Part shown: piece after piece, positions 40,333 to 47,302 of the stretch
Layout of the letters: each line of letters starts with the position of its first letter
Numbering within the stretch: position 1 is the first letter of the stretch
Source: Amycolatopsis iheyensis
GTDB taxonomy: Bacteria > Actinomycetota > Actinomycetes > Mycobacteriales > Pseudonocardiaceae
Reading direction: 5' to 3'
Assembly: GCF_024703995.1 (NCBI RefSeq)
Contig: NZ_JAMXQV010000008.1
Location: 248,001-312,000, forward strand
Length of the DNA: 64,000 nucleotides
Position numbers and translations under genes: made by a program
Notes under the pieces: generated by a model
What the model was told of the DNA's origin: nothing
The model's input: the letters and a program-made list of their open reading frames with translations, nothing else
Database searches by the model: none

Positions 40333-40914
40333 TCACCGGCCGGGCAGATCGGCGCGCCGGTCGACGTCCCGCCCGCTGCCGAGGTCACCGCACTCGACGA
40401 GCCGGAGGTCGGCGCGGGTGGCGAGCCAGTCGCGGGCGCCCCGGTCGCCTTGGGCGGTCTCGGCGATTTCGGGCCACCACCGGCGCCCGAGCAGGACGGG
40501 GTGGCCGGGCACCCCGTCGTAGGCGGCGCGGGCGACGGTGTCTTCGGTGGCGTGGGCGGCGACGCGCGCGAGGATGTCCTGGCCCACCCAGGGCAGGTCG
40601 ACGAGGTGGACGAGCGCGGCGGGTGCGGTGGTGCCGGCGAGGGCGGTGAGGCCGGCTTTGAGGGAGGCGCCCATGCCGGTGGCCCAGTCCTCGGCGAAGA
40701 CGGCCTGAGCGGGATCCGGGAGGAGGGCCCGGGCTTCGTCGGCGGCCGCGCCGAGGACGACCCGGACGGGGGCGCAGCCGGCCGCGGTGAGGAGGGCGAG
40801 CGCGCGGAGGACGAGAGGTTGGCCGTCGAGTTCGGCCAAGGCCTTCGGGCCGCCGAAGCGACGGCCGGCCCCGGCAGCCAGGAGAAGGCCCGCGACGGGT
40901 CGAGGGGTCTTCAC
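40333..40914 (-). CDS. mocA: Molybdenum cofactor cytidylyltransferase (MocA-like NTP transferase)
   Basis: The 193-aa protein has the nucleotidyltransferase signature GLLLAAGAGRRFGGPKALAE, the acidic LVHLVDLPWVG and the C-terminal GHPVLLGRRWWPEI. MocA attaches CMP to molybdopterin for the CO dehydrogenase/xanthine dehydrogenase family, which fits the cox genes downstream. It is in line with the IclR gene upstream (15-bp gap), so read-through from the pca operon is possible. Confidence 0.9.
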   Translation of the reverse strand: MKTPRPVAGLLLAAGAGRRFGGPKALAELDGQPLVLRALALLTAAGCAPVRVVLGAAADEARALLPDPAQAVFAEDWATGMGASLKAGLTALAGTTAPAALVHLVDLPWVGQDILARVAAHATEDTVARAAYDGVPGHPVLLGRRWWPEIAETAQGDRGARDWLATRADLRLVECGDLGSGRDVDRRADLPGR

Positions 40915-40929
40915 AGCGTGGCCGGCCGC

Positions 40930-41763
40930 TCAGCCATGGACCCGGTCCGGTGCGCCGACCGCCAGGTCCGCCTCGATCGCCCGGGCGGCCTCCAGGAGCG
41001 GGGGGACCAGGTCCGTTTCGACCGACTCCGCCGTCGTGCGGCTCGCGTGCGTCGACAGGTTCACCGCCGCCACCACCCGGCCCCGGCGGTTGTGGATCGG
41101 GGCCGCCACCGAGCGGAGGCCCTCCTCCAGCTCCTGGTCGACCATGGCCCAGCCCTGCTCGGCCACGTTCCGCAGCTCCGTGCGGAGCCGGTCGGGGGCC
41201 GTCACCGTGCGGTCGGTCAGCCGGTCGAGCCTGGCCACCAGGAAGAACGCCTCCAGCTCCGCCTTGCTGAGCCCGGCCAGCAGCACGTGCCCCATCGACG
41301 TCGCGTACGCCGGGAAGCGGGTGCCCACGTTGATGCTCACCGTCATGATGCGGGACACCGCCACCCGCGCCACGTAGACGATGTCCGTGCCTTCCAGCAC
41401 CGACACCGAACTCGACTCGTGGACGCCCGCCGACAGGTGCTCCAGGTGCGGTTGCGCCACCTCCGGCAGCGTCATGCTCGACAGGTACGAATACCCCAGC
41501 TCCAGCACCCGGGCCGTGAGCGAAAAGTATTTGCCGTCGGTGCGGACGTAGCCCAGGTCGGCCAGCGTCAGCAGGAAGCGGCGGGCCGCGGCGCGGGTGA
41601 GGCCCGTCGCGCGGGCGACGTCGCTCAGGGTCAGCTCGGCCGCGTCCGCGTGGAACGCCTTGATCACGGCCAGCCCGCGCTCCAGCGACTGCACGTGGTG
41701 GGCGCCGCGGTGCGCCGGTTCGCCGTCGACCTCGACTTCGAACTGCGGCCTCACCTCGTCCAT
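40930..41763 (-). CDS. pcaR: IclR-family regulator of the pca genes (PcaR/PobR type)
   Basis: The 277-aa protein has an N-terminal IclR winged helix (HHVQSLERGLAVIKAF, LTLSDVARATGLTRAAARRF) and the effector domain with YVARVAVSRIMTVSINVGTR and GWAMVDQELEEGLRSVAAPI, features of the PcaR/PcaU/PobR subgroup. That subgroup responds to beta-ketoadipate or protocatechuate. It follows pcaC by 10 bp in the same direction, so it is probably the last gene of the operon it controls. ATG at 41763 or 41772 may be used. Confidence 0.9.
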   Translation of the reverse strand: MDEVRPQFEVEVDGEPAHRGAHHVQSLERGLAVIKAFHADAAELTLSDVARATGLTRAAARRFLLTLADLGYVRTDGKYFSLTARVLELGYSYLSSMTLPEVAQPHLEHLSAGVHESSSVSVLEGTDIVYVARVAVSRIMTVSINVGTRFPAYATSMGHVLLAGLSKAELEAFFLVARLDRLTDRTVTAPDRLRTELRNVAEQGWAMVDQELEEGLRSVAAPIHNRRGRVVAAVNLSTHASRTTAESVETDLVPPLLEAARAIEADLAVGAPDRVHG

Positions 41764-41773
41764 GCCCGGCACC

Positions 41774-42193
41774 TTATCCGGCGTCCGCCGGCAAGGCGCT
41801 CGGCTCGCCCAGCTCGGCCAGGGTGCGTTGCGCGATGGCGAACGCCGCGTTCGCCGCGGGCGCGCCCGCGTAGACCGCTGTGTGCAGCAGGACCTCGCCG
41901 ATCTCCGCCGCCGTCAGGCCGTTGCGGACCGCCGCCCGGACGTGCATCGCCAGCTCGTTGTGCGCGTGCAACGCGGTCAGCGCCGCCAGCGTGACGCAGC
42001 TGCGGGTGCGGCGGTCGAGCCCTTCGCGCGACCACACCGAACCCCACGCGCCTTCGGTGATGTAGTCCTGGAACGGGCGGCTGAAGTCCGTGGTGCCCGC
42101 CACCGCGCGGTCGACGTGCTCGTCGCCGAGCACCTCGCGCCGCACCTTCATGCCCTGCTCGTGCCGGTCTTCGCTCATGTCTTTTGGTGTCAC
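41774..42193 (-). CDS. pcaC: 4-carboxymuconolactone decarboxylase
   Basis: The 139-aa protein has the carboxymuconolactone decarboxylase fold with KVRREVLGDEHVDRAVAGTT, EGAWGSVWSREGLDRRTRSC and LHTAVYAGAPAANAAFAIAQ. It converts 4-carboxymuconolactone to beta-ketoadipate enol-lactone. GTG at 42193 overlaps the pcaD stop (GTGA) and follows a GGAGG, so it is a separate protein rather than the C-terminal half of a PcaL fusion as in many actinobacteria. Confidence 0.95.
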   Translation of the reverse strand: MTPKDMSEDRHEQGMKVRREVLGDEHVDRAVAGTTDFSRPFQDYITEGAWGSVWSREGLDRRTRSCVTLAALTALHAHNELAMHVRAAVRNGLTAAEIGEVLLHTAVYAGAPAANAAFAIAQRTLAELGEPSALPADAG

Positions 42194-42966
42194 AGCGCCT
42201 CCAGATGCCCGAGGATCAGCCGCGTGAACTCCTCGGGCTGCTCGTAGCTGCCCAGGTGCGCGGCGTCCGCCACGACCTCCATCCGCGCGCCGGGGACGCC
42301 CGCCGCGATCAGGTCGGCGTGCCCCTCCGGCGGGGTCGCCGGGTCTTCGGCGCCCGCGATGACCAGCGTGGGGGCGGTGATCTTCGGCAGCGCGTCGAGC
42401 TGGTCCATCCGCTCGATCGCACCGCAGCAGGCCGCGTAGCCCTCGGCCGGGACCCCGGCGATCATCGACCGCAGGAACGCGGCCCGGTCCGGGTGCCGCT
42501 CGACGTACCCGCGGGTGAGCCAGCGGGCGGCCCCGGCTTCGGCGACCGCGGCGGTGCCCTCGGCGCGCACCGTGCGGGCCCGGTCGGCCCACATCTCGGG
42601 CGGCCCGAGCTTCGCCGACGTGCAGCAGAGCACCAGGCTCGCGACCCGGTCCGGCGCGTGGGCGCCGAGCCACATGCCCGTCATCGCCCCGAGCGACAGG
42701 CCGACCAGGTGCGCCCGCGCGACCTCGAGCTCGTCGAGCAGCGCCAAGACATCTCCGCCCAGGTCGCCGATTTCGTACGGACCGGGCGGCACCGGCGACG
42801 CGCCGTGCCCGCGGGTGTCGTAGCGGACCACCCGGAAACCGCGTTCGAGCAGCGGCACGACCTGCGGCTCCCACATCCGGACGTCGCTGCCCAGCGACCC
42901 GCCCAGCACCACCACCGGCCCGTCTTCCGGGCCTTCCACGACCCGGTGCACCCGCACGGCACTCAC
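42190..42966 (-). CDS. pcaD: 3-oxoadipate enol-lactonase
   Basis: The 258-aa alpha/beta-hydrolase has the oxyanion GGSLGSDVRMW, the nucleophile elbow GLSLGAMTG, the acid region IAGAEDPATPPEG and the histidine in ADAAHLGSYEQPEEFTRLIL. It hydrolyses beta-ketoadipate enol-lactone to beta-ketoadipate. GTG at 42966 is chosen because GGAGGTGG precedes it. An ATG at 42984 overlapping the pcaG stop would add six residues. Confidence 0.94.
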   Translation of the reverse strand: MSAVRVHRVVEGPEDGPVVVLGGSLGSDVRMWEPQVVPLLERGFRVVRYDTRGHGASPVPPGPYEIGDLGGDVLALLDELEVARAHLVGLSLGAMTGMWLGAHAPDRVASLVLCCTSAKLGPPEMWADRARTVRAEGTAAVAEAGAARWLTRGYVERHPDRAAFLRSMIAGVPAEGYAACCGAIERMDQLDALPKITAPTLVIAGAEDPATPPEGHADLIAAGVPGARMEVVADAAHLGSYEQPEEFTRLILGHLEAL

Positions 42967-42980
42967 GTTCCCACCTCCGT

Positions 42981-43535
42981 TCATACGGCGAAGAACACCG
43001 TCTCGCCCTCGCCCTGGAGGCGCACGTCGAAGCGGTAGCCGTCGTCCGTCTTCGCCGCCACCAGGGTTTCGCGCCGCTCTTCCGGCACCGTCGCCAGCAC
43101 CGGGTCTCCGGAGTTGTCCTGGTCCCCGAAGTAGATCCGGGTGACGCACCGGTTGAGCAGCCCGCGCGCGAACACCGACACGTCGATGTGCCGGGCCTGC
43201 GTGGTGCCGCCCTCCCCGGGCAGCACACCCGGCAGCAGCGTGAGGATCCCGTACGTGCCTTCGGGAGTCGTCGGGCAGCGGCCGAAGCCGCGGAACTCGC
43301 CGGACGTCGCGCCGCGCGGATCGTCCGGGTGGCAGAACCCGCCTTCCGGGTCCGCCTGCCACGTCTCGATCATCGCGTCCGGGACCGGGTCGCCGTTGCC
43401 GTCGCGGACCGTGCCGCGGATCCAGAACGCGCCGGGCGTGCCCTCGGGCACGACGTGCGGGCCGTCGGGCCAGGGCAGCCCGATCGACAGGTACGGGCCG
43501 ACGGTCTGCGAAGGGGTGGGCAGCAGCCTGGTCAT
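42981..43535 (-). CDS. pcaG: Protocatechuate 3,4-dioxygenase alpha subunit
   Basis: The 184-aa protein shows the intradiol dioxygenase alpha-chain pattern: TPSQTVGPYLSIGLPW, IRGTVRDGNGDPVPDAMIET, WQADPEGGFCHPDD and ARHIDVSVFARGLLNRCVTR. It pairs with PcaH to open the protocatechuate ring. The catalytic iron ligands lie mainly in the beta chain. It is coupled to pcaH by ATGA. Confidence 0.97.
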   Translation of the reverse strand: MTRLLPTPSQTVGPYLSIGLPWPDGPHVVPEGTPGAFWIRGTVRDGNGDPVPDAMIETWQADPEGGFCHPDDPRGATSGEFRGFGRCPTTPEGTYGILTLLPGVLPGEGGTTQARHIDVSVFARGLLNRCVTRIYFGDQDNSGDPVLATVPEERRETLVAAKTDDGYRFDVRLQGEGETVFFAV

Positions 43536-44269
43536 TCGTCCTCGTCCTCTTCCTCTTCGAAGACCGACGCGTCGCGCCCGCGCAGCACGATGTCGAACTG
43601 GAAGCCGAGCGCCCACTCGGACCGGGTGATCCCGTGGTCGTAGCGCGACACCATCCGCTGCCGGGCCTTCTCGTCCGGGATCGAGTTGAAGATCGGGTCC
43701 TGGGAGAACAGCGGGTCGTCCGGGAAGTACATCTGGGTGACCAGCCGCTGGGTGAAGGCCGAGCCGAACACCGAGAAGTGGATGTGCGCCGGGCGCCAGG
43801 CGTTGTCGTGGTTCTTCCACGGGTACGCGCCGGGCTTGATGGTGGTGAAGGTGTAGCGGCCTTCGCTGTCGGTCAGCGCGCGCCCGACGCCGTCGAAGTT
43901 CGGGTCGAGCGGCGACGGCCAGCGGTCGCCGGTGTGGCGGTAGCGGCCACCCGCGTTCGCCTGCCAGATCTCGACGAGGGAGTCACGCACCGGGCGGCCC
44001 TCGCCGTCGAGCAGCCGCCCGGTGACGATGATCCGCTGGCCCTGCGGTTCGCCCTCGTGCTGCCGGGTGAGGTCGTTGTCGAGCTCGCCGAGGCGGCCGG
44101 GGCCCAGCAGCGGGCCGGTGACCTCGGTCAGCATCTGCGGGAGCAGCGTCAGCGGCTGCTTTGGGTGCCGCAACGCCGTCGAGCGGTAGCCGGTGAAGTC
44201 CAGCGGCGGGTGCGTGCCGTCGGGTTCCTCGCCGTAGCGGGGCAGCCTGAGTTCGGTGGGGGTGGCCAC
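43532..44269 (-). CDS. pcaH: Protocatechuate 3,4-dioxygenase beta subunit
   Basis: The 245-aa beta chain carries the non-haem Fe(III) site of intradiol dioxygenases, with tyrosines and histidines in RYRHTGDRWPSP, AYPWKNHDNAWRPAHIHFSV and VTQMYFPDDPLF. RIIVTGRLLDGEGRPVRDSL begins the core. The C-terminal tail is unusually acidic (EEEEDEDE). The stop is coupled to pcaG, and the start lies 15 bp after pcaF. Confidence 0.97.
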   Translation of the reverse strand: MATPTELRLPRYGEEPDGTHPPLDFTGYRSTALRHPKQPLTLLPQMLTEVTGPLLGPGRLGELDNDLTRQHEGEPQGQRIIVTGRLLDGEGRPVRDSLVEIWQANAGGRYRHTGDRWPSPLDPNFDGVGRALTDSEGRYTFTTIKPGAYPWKNHDNAWRPAHIHFSVFGSAFTQRLVTQMYFPDDPLFSQDPIFNSIPDEKARQRMVSRYDHGITRSEWALGFQFDIVLRGRDASVFEEEEDEDE

Positions 44270-44284
44270 GACGCCTCCTTTCTT

Positions 44285-45466
44285 TCAGCAGCCTTCGAGG
44301 ACGACGGCCAGGCCCTGGCCGACGCCGATGCAGATGGCGGCGAGGCCCCAGCCACCGCCGCGGCGGTGCAGGTCGTGCGCCAGGGTGCCGAGGATCCGGC
44401 CGCCGGACGCGCCGAGCGGGTGCCCGATGGCGATCGCGCCGCCGTGGGTGTTGACGATCGCCGGGTCGAGCTTCTGCCAGTCGCGCAGGCAGGCGAGCGA
44501 CTGGGCGGCGAAGGCCTCGTTGAGCTCCACGGCCACCAGGTCGTCCCAGCCGATGCCGGCCCGTTCGAGGGCGATCTCCGCCGCACGGACCGGGCCGATG
44601 CCGAAGACGTCCGGGTCGACGCCCGCCGCGCCCCGGCCGGCGATCCGGGCCAGCGGGGTCGCGTTGAGCCGGCTCGCGGCCGCCTGGTCGCCGAGCAGCA
44701 GCGCCGAGGCGCCGTCGTTCAACGGGGAGGCGTTGCCGGCCGTGACGGTGCCGTTTTCCTTGCGGAAGACGGGCTTCAGCTTGGCGAGCTTCTCGGGGCT
44801 GGAGTCCGGGCGGATGCCCTCGTCGCGGGCGAGGTCGACGCCCTCGACGGGGACGACCAGGTCGTCGTAGAAGCCTTCGTCCCATGCCTTGGCGGCGTTG
44901 ACGTGACTGAGGGCGGCGAAGGCGTCCTGCTCGTCGCGGCCGATGCCGTAGCGCTCGGCGAGCTTTTCGGTGGACTCGCCGAGCGAGATAGTCCACTGCG
45001 ACGGCATCTCCGGGTTGACCATCCGCCAGCCGAGCGCGGTGTTGTAGAGGGTCTGGTTGCCGGCCGGGAAGGCCTTCTCCGGTTTCGGCATGACGAGCGG
45101 CGACCGGGTCATCGACTCGACCCCACCGGCGACGACCAGCGAGGCGTCACCGACCTGGATGGCGCGGCTGGCCTGCATCACGGCGTCGAGGCCGGAGCCG
45201 CAGAGCCGGTTGACGGTGTTCCCGGGGACGCTCGTCGGCCAGCCGGCGAGCAGGGCGGCCATGCGGGCGACGTTGCGGTTGTCTTCGCCCGCGCCGTTCG
45301 CGTCGCCGAGGGTGACTTCGTCCACTGTGGACGGGTCGAGGTGGTTGCGCGCTTGGAGTGCTTTGAGGACCCCGGCGGCCAGGTCGTCCGGGCGGACGCC
45401 GGCCAGGGCGCCGCCGTAGCGGCCGAACGGGGTGCGGATGGCGTCGAGGATGTGGACGTCGGTCAT
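44285..45466 (-). CDS. pcaF: Beta-ketoadipyl-CoA thiolase
   Basis: The 393-aa thiolase has the acylation cysteine in VNRLCGSGLDAV, the GVESMTRSP segment, the histidine in NEAFAAQ-GGAIAIGHPLGASGG and the second cysteine in AAICIGVGQG. It splits beta-ketoadipyl-CoA to succinyl-CoA and acetyl-CoA. The operon makes PcaF more likely than a general acetyl-CoA acetyltransferase. Its ATG overlaps the stop of a 37-aa ORF that bridges from pcaJ. Confidence 0.93.
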   Translation of the reverse strand: MTDVHILDAIRTPFGRYGGALAGVRPDDLAAGVLKALQARNHLDPSTVDEVTLGDANGAGEDNRNVARMAALLAGWPTSVPGNTVNRLCGSGLDAVMQASRAIQVGDASLVVAGGVESMTRSPLVMPKPEKAFPAGNQTLYNTALGWRMVNPEMPSQWTISLGESTEKLAERYGIGRDEQDAFAALSHVNAAKAWDEGFYDDLVVPVEGVDLARDEGIRPDSSPEKLAKLKPVFRKENGTVTAGNASPLNDGASALLLGDQAAASRLNATPLARIAGRGAAGVDPDVFGIGPVRAAEIALERAGIGWDDLVAVELNEAFAAQSLACLRDWQKLDPAIVNTHGGAIAIGHPLGASGGRILGTLAHDLHRRGGGWGLAAICIGVGQGLAVVLEGC

Positions 45467-45576
45467 TCGCTCGCCTTCCGAGGGGCCGGGGTGGCCGGGT
45501 GGACCGAGCCTGCCACGGCGACGGTGGTGGGGCCGGGCGTAGCGAGGACAGCGCGGCCGGCGGTGAGGGCGGTCAT
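45463..45576 (-). CDS. 37-aa small ORF coupled between pcaJ and pcaF
   Basis: The gap between pcaJ and pcaF is spanned exactly by an open frame encoding MTALTAGRAVLATPGPTTVA followed by VAGSVHPATPAPRKASE. Its ATG overlaps the pcaJ stop (ATGA, 45573-45576) and its TGA overlaps the pcaF ATG (45463-45466). It has no known motif and is rich in Ala, Thr and Pro. It may be a coupling peptide that carries ribosomes across the gap or a genuine small protein. Confidence 0.5.
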   Translation of the reverse strand: MTALTAGRAVLATPGPTTVAVAGSVHPATPAPRKASE

Positions 45577-46331
45577 GCGCTTGCCTTTTCCAGTTCGCGC
45601 AGGATCGTCAGCTCCTCGGCCGTCGGGACCGGGGTGGTCTTCAGGTCGGCCGCCACCTTCAGCTTCCAGCCCGTCGCCTTGACTGCCTGGTCGAGGTCCA
45701 CTCCTGGGTGGAGCTCGGTGAGCGTGAGCTCGGCCGTCTCCGGGTCGGGGCGCATCAGGCCCAGGTCGGTGACCACCAGGGTCGGGCCGCGGCCCGGGAG
45801 GCCCAGCTTTTCGCGGTCGCCCTTGCCGGCGCCGTGGCCGAACGATGTCACGAAGTCGACCTTCTCCACGAAGGCGCGAGGGCTCTGGCGCAGGACGATG
45901 AACACCTCGCCGCAGGAGGCCGCGATCTCGGGGGCGCCGCCCGCGCCCGGGAGGCGGACCTTCGGGTCGTGGTAGTCCGAGCCGATCACCGTCGTGTTGA
46001 TGTTGCCGAACTTGTCCAGCTGGGCGGCGCCGAGGAAGCCGACGTCGATGCGGCCCGGCTGGAGCCAGTAGTTGAACACCTCGGGGACGCTGACCACCGC
46101 GTCGGCCGTGTCGGCCAGCTCGCCGTCGCCGATCGAGAGCGGGAGGCGGGACGGCTTCGCGCCGAGGCAGCCGGATTCGTAGATCAGCGTGAGGTTCGGG
46201 GCGTGCGTGCGGCGGGCGAGGTTGGCCGCCTTGCTCGGGAGGCCGATGCCGACGAAGCAGGACATGCCGTCGCCGAGGGCGCGGGCCGCCGCGATGCTCA
46301 TCATCTCGTCGGCGGTGTAGTCGGTGCTCAT
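45573..46331 (-). CDS. pcaJ: 3-oxoadipate CoA-transferase subunit B
   Basis: The 252-aa protein has the type I CoA-transferase beta-chain features: GIGLPSKAANLARR, the catalytic-glutamate segment LIYESGCLG, and GRIDVGFLGAAQLDKFGNIN. With PcaI it moves CoA from succinyl-CoA to beta-ketoadipate. The ATG overlaps the pcaI stop. Confidence 0.95.
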   Translation of the reverse strand: MSTDYTADEMMSIAAARALGDGMSCFVGIGLPSKAANLARRTHAPNLTLIYESGCLGAKPSRLPLSIGDGELADTADAVVSVPEVFNYWLQPGRIDVGFLGAAQLDKFGNINTTVIGSDYHDPKVRLPGAGGAPEIAASCGEVFIVLRQSPRAFVEKVDFVTSFGHGAGKGDREKLGLPGRGPTLVVTDLGLMRPDPETAELTLTELHPGVDLDQAVKATGWKLKVAADLKTTPVPTAEELTILRELEKASA

Positions 46332-47137
46332 GCCGTCACCCCGGTCAGCTCGTTGAGCCACTTCGTGAACTCCTCGCGGTCGCGGCCCACCTCGTCCCAC
46401 GCCTGGTACGCCGAGTTGTCGCGCTCGTAGTACCCCGCCGCGTACGACGGCTTCGCGCCGCCCGGGACCTCGGCCACCGCCGTGACCGCCCAGGACGGGA
46501 GGACCACCGCACCCGGGCGGGGCTCCAGCTCGTCGACGATCTCCTCGACCGTCACGATCGAGCGCTTCGCCGCCAGGACCGCTTCCTTCTGGACACCCGT
46601 GATGCCCCACATCTGCACGTTCCCGCCGCGGTCCGCGCGCTGCGCGTGGACGATCGTGACGTCCGGGTTCAGCGCCGGGACCGCGGTGAGCCGCTCGCCG
46701 GTGAACGGGCACGTGATCGGCTTGATCGTGTCCGTCTGGGCCGGCAGGTCCGTGCCCGTGTAGCCGCGCAGCACCGCGAACGGCAGGCCGGACGCGCCCG
46801 CCACGTAGCGGTTCGCCATGCCCGCGTGGCTGTGCTCCTCGATTTCCAGCGGCACCGGCCAGTCGTGCTGGACCGCGTCGCGGAAGCGGTGCAGTGAGCC
46901 GACTCCGGGGTTGCCGCCCCACGAGAAGATCAGCTTGCGGGCGCAGCCCGCGCCGATCAGCTGGTCGTACACGATGTCCGGGGTCATCCGGACCAGGGTG
47001 AGATCCCGTTTGCGCTGCCGGATGATCTCCTGCCCGGCCGCGACCGGGATGAGGTGCGTGAAGCCCTCGAGCGCGACGGTGTCCCCATCACGCACCAGCC
47101 GGGCCACGGCCTCTTCCAGCGACAGCAGCTCCGCCAT
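46328..47137 (-). CDS. pcaI: 3-oxoadipate CoA-transferase subunit A
   Basis: The 269-aa alpha chain has SLEEAVARLVRDGDTVALEG, the glycine-rich LIFSWGGNPGVGSLHRFRDA and VTIVHAQRADRGGNVQMWG, all typical of this subunit. ATG at 47137 follows a GGAG and is the normal start, although the frame stays open to 47245. It is the first gene of the pca operon, with a 165-bp upstream region that includes a candidate regulator site and the terminator of the next operon. Confidence 0.95.
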   Translation of the reverse strand: MAELLSLEEAVARLVRDGDTVALEGFTHLIPVAAGQEIIRQRKRDLTLVRMTPDIVYDQLIGAGCARKLIFSWGGNPGVGSLHRFRDAVQHDWPVPLEIEEHSHAGMANRYVAGASGLPFAVLRGYTGTDLPAQTDTIKPITCPFTGERLTAVPALNPDVTIVHAQRADRGGNVQMWGITGVQKEAVLAAKRSIVTVEEIVDELEPRPGAVVLPSWAVTAVAEVPGGAKPSYAAGYYERDNSAYQAWDEVGRDREEFTKWLNELTGVTA

Positions 47138-47171
47138 CGGTTGCTCCAAACTGTTCGCATCACGCACACTC

Positions 47172-47186
47172 GTTCTGAAACCGAAC
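47172..47186. promoter_or_regulatory. Candidate IclR/PcaR operator upstream of pcaI
   Basis: On the minus strand the sequence reads GTTCGGTTTCAGAAC (47186-47172), a 15-bp element with GTTC/GAAC arms. It recalls the 15-bp PcaR site of pseudomonads, which also opens with GTTCG. It lies 35 bp before the pcaI start. Confidence 0.45.
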
Positions 47187-47247
47187 ATAGCATGGCGACC
47201 AGCTCGCCGACCAGATGTCTTCCACCCAATGGATGACGCACGCACGA

Positions 47248-47292
47248 CGAAGGGGACTTTCCTCGCCTGAGCAGCGAAGAAAGTCCCCTTCG
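47248..47292 (-). terminator. Strong hairpin terminator after the GH27 gene
   Basis: CGAAGGGGACTTTC at 47248-47261 pairs perfectly over 14 bp with GAAAGTCCCCTTCG at 47279-47292 around a 17-nt loop. It lies 10 bp beyond the GH27 stop. It would close the alpha-galactoside operon and insulate the pca promoter. Confidence 0.8.
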
Positions 47293-47302
47293 AGGAGATC
47301 GG

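Noticed and set aside
41774..42966. A single fused PcaL gene broken by a frameshift
   Set aside because: pcaC has its own GGAGG and a GTGA junction with pcaD, and both proteins have complete, natural ends. This looks like two genes rather than a damaged fusion.
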